Shown in pieces: positions 57,718-64,000 of a stretch of 64,000 bases of DNA (position 1 is the first letter of the stretch; each line of letters begins with the position of its first letter). Made by a program: the position numbers and the translations under genes. The stretch spans positions 1 to 64,000 of the forward strand of contig BPJP01000002.1 of assembly GCA_026004675.1 (NCBI GenBank), in the 5' to 3' direction. The DNA comes from Gemmatales bacterium (GTDB lineage: Bacteria > Planctomycetota > Planctomycetia > Gemmatales > Gemmataceae). The notes beneath the pieces were generated by a model that made no database searches, was not told where the DNA came from, and saw only the letters and a list, made by a program, of their open reading frames with translations.

Positions 57718-58566
57718 TCAAGCACACATCTGTTGCACCATGACCGGCCACGGCGGCGCGGTCAGCTTGGTGGCTTCCTCAAATCGTTTCCCGTTCAAGC
57801 TGCGGTTGCAGCGAAATGTCTCGTCCGGCTCGATGTTCACATTCAAACGGTACGTTTCTTTCACGAGCGAAAGCAGGTCATATTTGCTCACCGGCTCGGC
57901 AGCGACATGCCAGACGCCGCGCAAATCCGCATGGTTCCGGATGATCTCAGCGAAAATGTCGGCCAAAGCCCGTGTCGTCAAGCCGCTGAAAATCGCATTC
58001 TTGTAGCCGCGTATCGTCTTCCCTTCTTGCCGGAGAAACCATTCGATCAAACCATGAGCGCTGCCCAACTCCCGCCCGATGATCGACGTTCGCACCGTCA
58101 GGCAGCCTGGATAATCCACTTCGCCCAACGCCTTGGTTCGGCCATACAAATCTTCCGCGTCGGTCGGGTCCGACTCGACATAATTCCCTTTGTTTCCGGA
58201 AAAGACGCAGTCGGTGCTGACATGAATAAGCCGGCAGCCGCTCGCCTGACACAAATGGGCCAGCCGATGCGGAAACAACGCATTGACGGTGATCGAAACC
58301 AGGGCGTCCTTCGCCAGATGGTGTTGTTTCACAATGCCGATGCAATTCACCACTACCTCAGGCCGTACCTGACCCAGTGCCCGGATGACACTGTCGAATT
58401 CCTCGGCTCGAATCCCTTCGATGGTTCGGCGGGGGTCAAAGAAGTCGGCCAGACCGCTTGCTTCGAGGGACTGACGCATCGTCACGTACGTGTCGAATTG
58501 CGGCGAGAAGACCTGCCACAGTTTCGAGCCTAACATCCCTGTCCCGCCAAGTACCAAGACCTTCAT
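57718..58566 (-). CDS. fnlB: NAD(P)-dependent sugar-nucleotide reductase (FnlB/WbjC-like, RmlD fold)
   Basis: A 282-residue reductase. KVLVLGGTGMLGSKLWQVF binds the cofactor; VVNCIGIVKQHHLAKDALV, CRLIHVSTDCVFSGNKGNYV and DLYGRTKALGEVDYPGCLTV, which has the Tyr-x3-Lys pair, give the active site. The weight of FnlA and FnlC next to it favours the FucNAc pathway over dTDP-rhamnose. It is the first gene of the polysaccharide cluster, behind a predicted promoter. Confidence 0.87.
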   Translation of the reverse strand: MKVLVLGGTGMLGSKLWQVFSPQFDTYVTMRQSLEASGLADFFDPRRTIEGIRAEEFDSVIRALGQVRPEVVVNCIGIVKQHHLAKDALVSITVNALFPHRLAHLCQASGCRLIHVSTDCVFSGNKGNYVESDPTDAEDLYGRTKALGEVDYPGCLTVRTSIIGRELGSAHGLIEWFLRQEGKTIRGYKNAIFSGLTTRALADIFAEIIRNHADLRGVWHVAAEPVSKYDLLSLVKETYRLNVNIEPDETFRCNRSLNGKRFEEATKLTAPPWPVMVQQMCA

Positions 58567-58677
58567 GTCCTGTCTGTCTCCTCGACTGGCCGCACGCGAC
58601 AAACCCGTCAGGCAAAAAAGGCGTAAAAGACGCAATCGGGACAAGCGACCACCATGCCGCGACGAGAAATCGCCCTA

Positions 58678-58706
58678 GATGTAGTTCAATTGCCAATCAG
58701 TGTCAA
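58678..58706 (-). promoter_or_regulatory. Predicted promoter of the polysaccharide cluster
   Basis: Read on the minus strand: TTGACA (58706-58701), 17-base spacer, TACATC (58683-58678), 112 bases before the FnlB-like start. The -35 is perfect, the -10 weak. Confidence 0.45.
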
Positions 58707-58951
58707 TTTGTCTTTGGGGCAGGCCAAGAAGAAAGGGACTTAGCCGTGCGATTCGAGCTGCCGAATCAGATCGTGCCTTCCTCGAAATCACGTCTATGCA
58801 CCATGCCCAAACGGGCCATTGTCTTCAAGCAGTAATCAGCCCGGTCTCGATTCCCTCCTCTCCGCCACCGGCTCCTCCGCATTGAAGTTCGGTTTGTACC
58901 GGTTATACGGACCCTGACGCCGAATAACCTCGCCGTCGAGCTGGAAATCGT

Positions 58952-58980
58952 TTGACCGCTATTTTGTGCAGTCGTACTAT
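58952..58980 (+). promoter_or_regulatory. Predicted promoter of the TIGR03000 gene
   Basis: TTGACC (58952-58957), 17-base spacer, TACTAT (58975-58980), 54 bases before the chosen ATG. The rest of the gap 58567-59033 shows only this and the opposite promoter; I see no gene or RNA in it. Confidence 0.45.
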
Positions 58981-59033
58981 CTATCCCAGCTTATCTGATC
59001 GGAAGGTTGTTCAAATTTGGGGAGGTAACGGGG

Positions 59034-59681
59034 ATGTATGCCATTGTCGTCATGGCAACGATGTCCACCAACATGGCCGAGCCGGCTTTTTGTTGGCGGC
59101 GTCACTGTTGCTACACTGCTTGTTATTCTTGCGGATCGTGGGGTTGCCATGGCTGCCATGGATTCACTCGAGCGAGTTGGTGCCACGGCTGTTACACCGG
59201 CTATCGCGTGGGTTACGGATGCCACCTGAGTTATTATGGTTGCTATGGCTGCTATGGCTGCTACGCCTACTCCAGCGGCTGTTATTGCAGTTTCGGCAAC
59301 ATTCCCAGCTCGTACCACGTTTTGCCCACTCCTCCCCCAGCGGAAAAGAAAGGTTCCGCGGAAAAAATCGGTCCGCCTAAGGAATTACCCAAAGACGAAA
59401 AGAAAGAGGAAGAAAAAAAGCTCCAGGCGAGACTCATCGTCGAGGTTCCTGAAAACGCCAGGCTGTATATCGATGGTCAATTGATGAAAAGCCAATCCAA
59501 GGTCAGGGTATTCCGCACGCCGACACTCGACCAAAACGAAGCCTATTTTTACGACCTGCGCGCCGAAATCGACGTCGATGGCAAAATCGAAGCCGAGACG
59601 AAACGTGTCATCATCCGCGCCGGTCGGGAAATCCACGCTTCGTTTCCGAAACTGATGACCATCGCGGTCGCCGGCAAGTAA
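59034..59681 (+). CDS. TIGR03000-type Cys/Gly/Tyr-rich protein
   Basis: A 215-residue protein in two halves. The first 85 residues are extremely rich in Cys, Gly and Tyr (GSWGCHGCHGFTRASW, YYGCYGCYGCYAYSSGCYC). A charged Lys/Glu/Pro linker follows, then the TIGR03000 domain typical of planctomycetes (ARLIVEVPENARLYIDGQLM, EAYFYDLRAEIDVDGK). The Cys-rich part could cross-link or bind metal in the cell envelope; no clear cleavable signal is seen. GGGGAGG precedes the ATG at 59034. Confidence 0.85.
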   Translation: MYAIVVMATMSTNMAEPAFCWRRHCCYTACYSCGSWGCHGCHGFTRASWCHGCYTGYRVGYGCHLSYYGCYGCYGCYAYSSGCYCSFGNIPSSYHVLPTPPPAEKKGSAEKIGPPKELPKDEKKEEEKKLQARLIVEVPENARLYIDGQLMKSQSKVRVFRTPTLDQNEAYFYDLRAEIDVDGKIEAETKRVIIRAGREIHASFPKLMTIAVAGK

Positions 59682-59703
59682 ACATGCGACGGTTCGCTCA
59701 AAA

Positions 59704-59760
59704 ACCCGTTTCTTTCGATCGGAATGCACATCACGTGAGCCGCATTCGAAAGAAACGGGT
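59704..59760. terminator. Long inverted repeat between convergent genes
   Basis: Perfect 15-bp arms (ACCCGTTTCTTTCGA and TCGAAAGAAACGGGT) around a 27-base loop. It sits between the ends of the TIGR03000 gene and the GT1-like gene, so a shared two-way terminator is the likely role, though there is no T run after it. Confidence 0.5.
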
Positions 59761-59769
59761 ATGTTTCGT

Positions 59770-60942
59770 TTAAGCAGCTGGTTGACGGGCAGCAAAGCCT
59801 AATTCCGCAAGCATCTGTTCCATCCGGAATCGCCAATCGAACCGGGAGGCGAACCAACGACGGGCTTCGCAGTCTCCAGGATGAGCAGCAGCATCGGCGA
59901 TCGCCTGAGCGAACTCCCCCGCTGTCCGGCAACGGCGCACTGGCGACTGCAACTCTCTGAGCGTTTCCCAGTCGGCTGCCACGACGGGCAGGCCGGCGGC
60001 CAAATACGCGTAAAGCTTTTGCGGATTCAGGGCTTCGACAGCATTTGCGTCGACAGCGACATTGAACGGCATCAAGCCCACATCCGCGTGGTGCAGATAC
60101 GCGGGAACGATCGAGTAATCACGAAACCCCAGACAATGCACATTCCTCATGCCGGCAAATTCGCGGCGGGCAAGCTGGTCCGGCCCGATCAGCACAAATG
60201 AAAAGGCCGGCAATTGTTTCGCCGCCTCGCGGACCCAGTCGAAGTGAAACCATCGAGGCATGACGCCAACGTAGACCGCGATCGGTCCGTCCAACTGGCG
60301 ATATTCCATCGGCACGGGCCAATCGCCTCGAGCAAAATGGCCGAAATCCACACCATTGGGCACATAAAGCAAACGCTTCGGCCTAAGCGATTCGGCATAG
60401 CCCCGCAATCTCGGCGACGGATAGACAACCAGGTCGACCCGTTGCGCCATCTTGCGCTCGAAGTCCCGCGTCGCATTGGTGACTTTGGGGTGTTTCGGAC
60501 TGTAATCCGCCAAACGAAAAACGGATCGCCGATAATCCAGCGTATCCAACCAAAAGGACTGATGCAGGCTGTCAAGGTACAGCAGATCGACGCTGCCGAA
60601 GCCCGCCTGGCGCGCCTTGGTGACAACGTTCGGCCAGGTCAATTGATACCAGTGGCGGTGAACCCATCGGCTGCGCACAATCCAATACCGGTGAGGCGTC
60701 AAGCAGGCTGCCGGGACGTAGGTCCAGAGCCGACCATCCAGATCCTCTATTCCTCCCTGACGAAAAACCCGCCAGCGGTCGCGTAAATCTTTCGACACTC
60801 CTTTGAGAAAATGCCAGGGAGAAATGGGATCGGAGACATAGGCTGCCCGCCAGCCGGCGGCGACGAACCGCCGAGCCAGGTGGTGGCTTCCCACTTGAAA
60901 CGGCGAAAACCAGTGATTGGGGCTTGCGAACAGAATACGCAT
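59770..60942 (-). CDS. GT1/GT4-like glycosyltransferase
   Basis: A 390-residue GT-B fold transferase. The N-terminal half begins ILFASPNHWFSPFQVGSHHL; the C-terminal half has YVPNGVDFGHFARGDWPVP, IAVYVGVMPRWFHFDWVREA and the donor-site region NPQKLYAYLAAGLPVVAADW. The ATG at 60942 removes 58 poorly conserved residues. It may add sugars to the polysaccharide made by the neighbouring cluster; donor and acceptor unknown. Confidence 0.85.
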   Translation of the reverse strand: MRILFASPNHWFSPFQVGSHHLARRFVAAGWRAAYVSDPISPWHFLKGVSKDLRDRWRVFRQGGIEDLDGRLWTYVPAACLTPHRYWIVRSRWVHRHWYQLTWPNVVTKARQAGFGSVDLLYLDSLHQSFWLDTLDYRRSVFRLADYSPKHPKVTNATRDFERKMAQRVDLVVYPSPRLRGYAESLRPKRLLYVPNGVDFGHFARGDWPVPMEYRQLDGPIAVYVGVMPRWFHFDWVREAAKQLPAFSFVLIGPDQLARREFAGMRNVHCLGFRDYSIVPAYLHHADVGLMPFNVAVDANAVEALNPQKLYAYLAAGLPVVAADWETLRELQSPVRRCRTAGEFAQAIADAAAHPGDCEARRWFASRFDWRFRMEQMLAELGFAARQPAA

Positions 60943-61030
60943 CCGTGCGACTCGATTCTTCGTTGCGGAAAGCAGACGCCTGCCATTTCCGCATGAGCGA
61001 TTCTTCTGCGATCGTGAATACGGCTGGCGC

Positions 61031-64000
<2,970 letters not shown>

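Overview
The window looks like chromosomal DNA of a planctomycete, probably of the Gemmata/Gemmatales group. The phylum call rests on gene families that are typical of that phylum: a DUF1552/DUF1592 cytochrome pair, a TIGR03000 Cys-rich protein, giant PQQ-propeller and WD40 proteins behind ECF sigma factors, serine/threonine kinases with a shared extra N-terminal module, and Tat/lipoprotein-tagged sugar-isomerase-like proteins. The order-level call is inference. I found no rRNA, tRNA, insertion sequence, phage or CRISPR array, so this is ordinary chromosome rather than a mobile island.

Layout. 1-11.8 kb: 3' part of dnaE, an ArsR regulator, a solute-binding lipoprotein, a DUF1552 plus DUF1592 pair and a PQQ-propeller/methyltransferase-like/malectin-like protein. 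Most of these genes are broken by single-base insertions, which look like consensus errors. 11.9-15.6 kb: ECF sigma factor with a FecR-WD40 partner, BI-1/YccA membrane protein, small secreted protein. 15.8-18.8 kb: nuoA-nuoB-cytochrome P450-nuoC. 18.9-24.0 kb: YkgJ-type Cys-cluster protein, two small proteins, a TIM-barrel isomerase-like protein and a two-module alpha/beta hydrolase. 24.2-27.2 kb: an end-joining operon of Ku, LigD-type ligase and a BRCT-MerR-TPR fusion. 27.2-31.1 kb: CE15-like esterase, kinase-PilZ fusion, DUF3592 protein.

31.2-35.1 kb: an array of seven near-identical short palindromes, spaced at about whole helical turns, leads into a tightly overlapping operon of a CecR/TetR-type regulator, FtsX-like permease, ABC ATPase and HlyD adaptor. 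Two further copies of the same palindrome lie upstream of a UDP-GlcNAc 2-epimerase gene at 56.4 kb. 35.1-42.3 kb: Fur-family regulator, then groEL1-groES-groEL2-dnaJ-grpE-fmdB-like-yacG, a proteostasis cluster with two chaperonin genes and no dnaK. 42.4-45.7 kb: a winged-helix/rhomboid protease fusion and a FetAB-like iron exporter.

46-64 kb: glycosyltransferases, a second kinase and an ABC-2 permease lead into a minus-strand surface-polysaccharide cluster. That cluster holds FnlB/FnlA/FnlC-like enzymes for UDP-N-acetyl-L-fucosamine, a cupin-type sugar epimerase, an MsbA-like exporter and GT39/GT2 transferases. It is followed by a TIGR03000 protein, a GT1-like transferase and the truncated end of methionine synthase metH.

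The strongest leads are the phased palindrome array with its second location at 56.4 kb, and the Ku-ligase-BRCT/MerR/TPR operon. All functional calls come from reading motifs and gene order; no database search was run.
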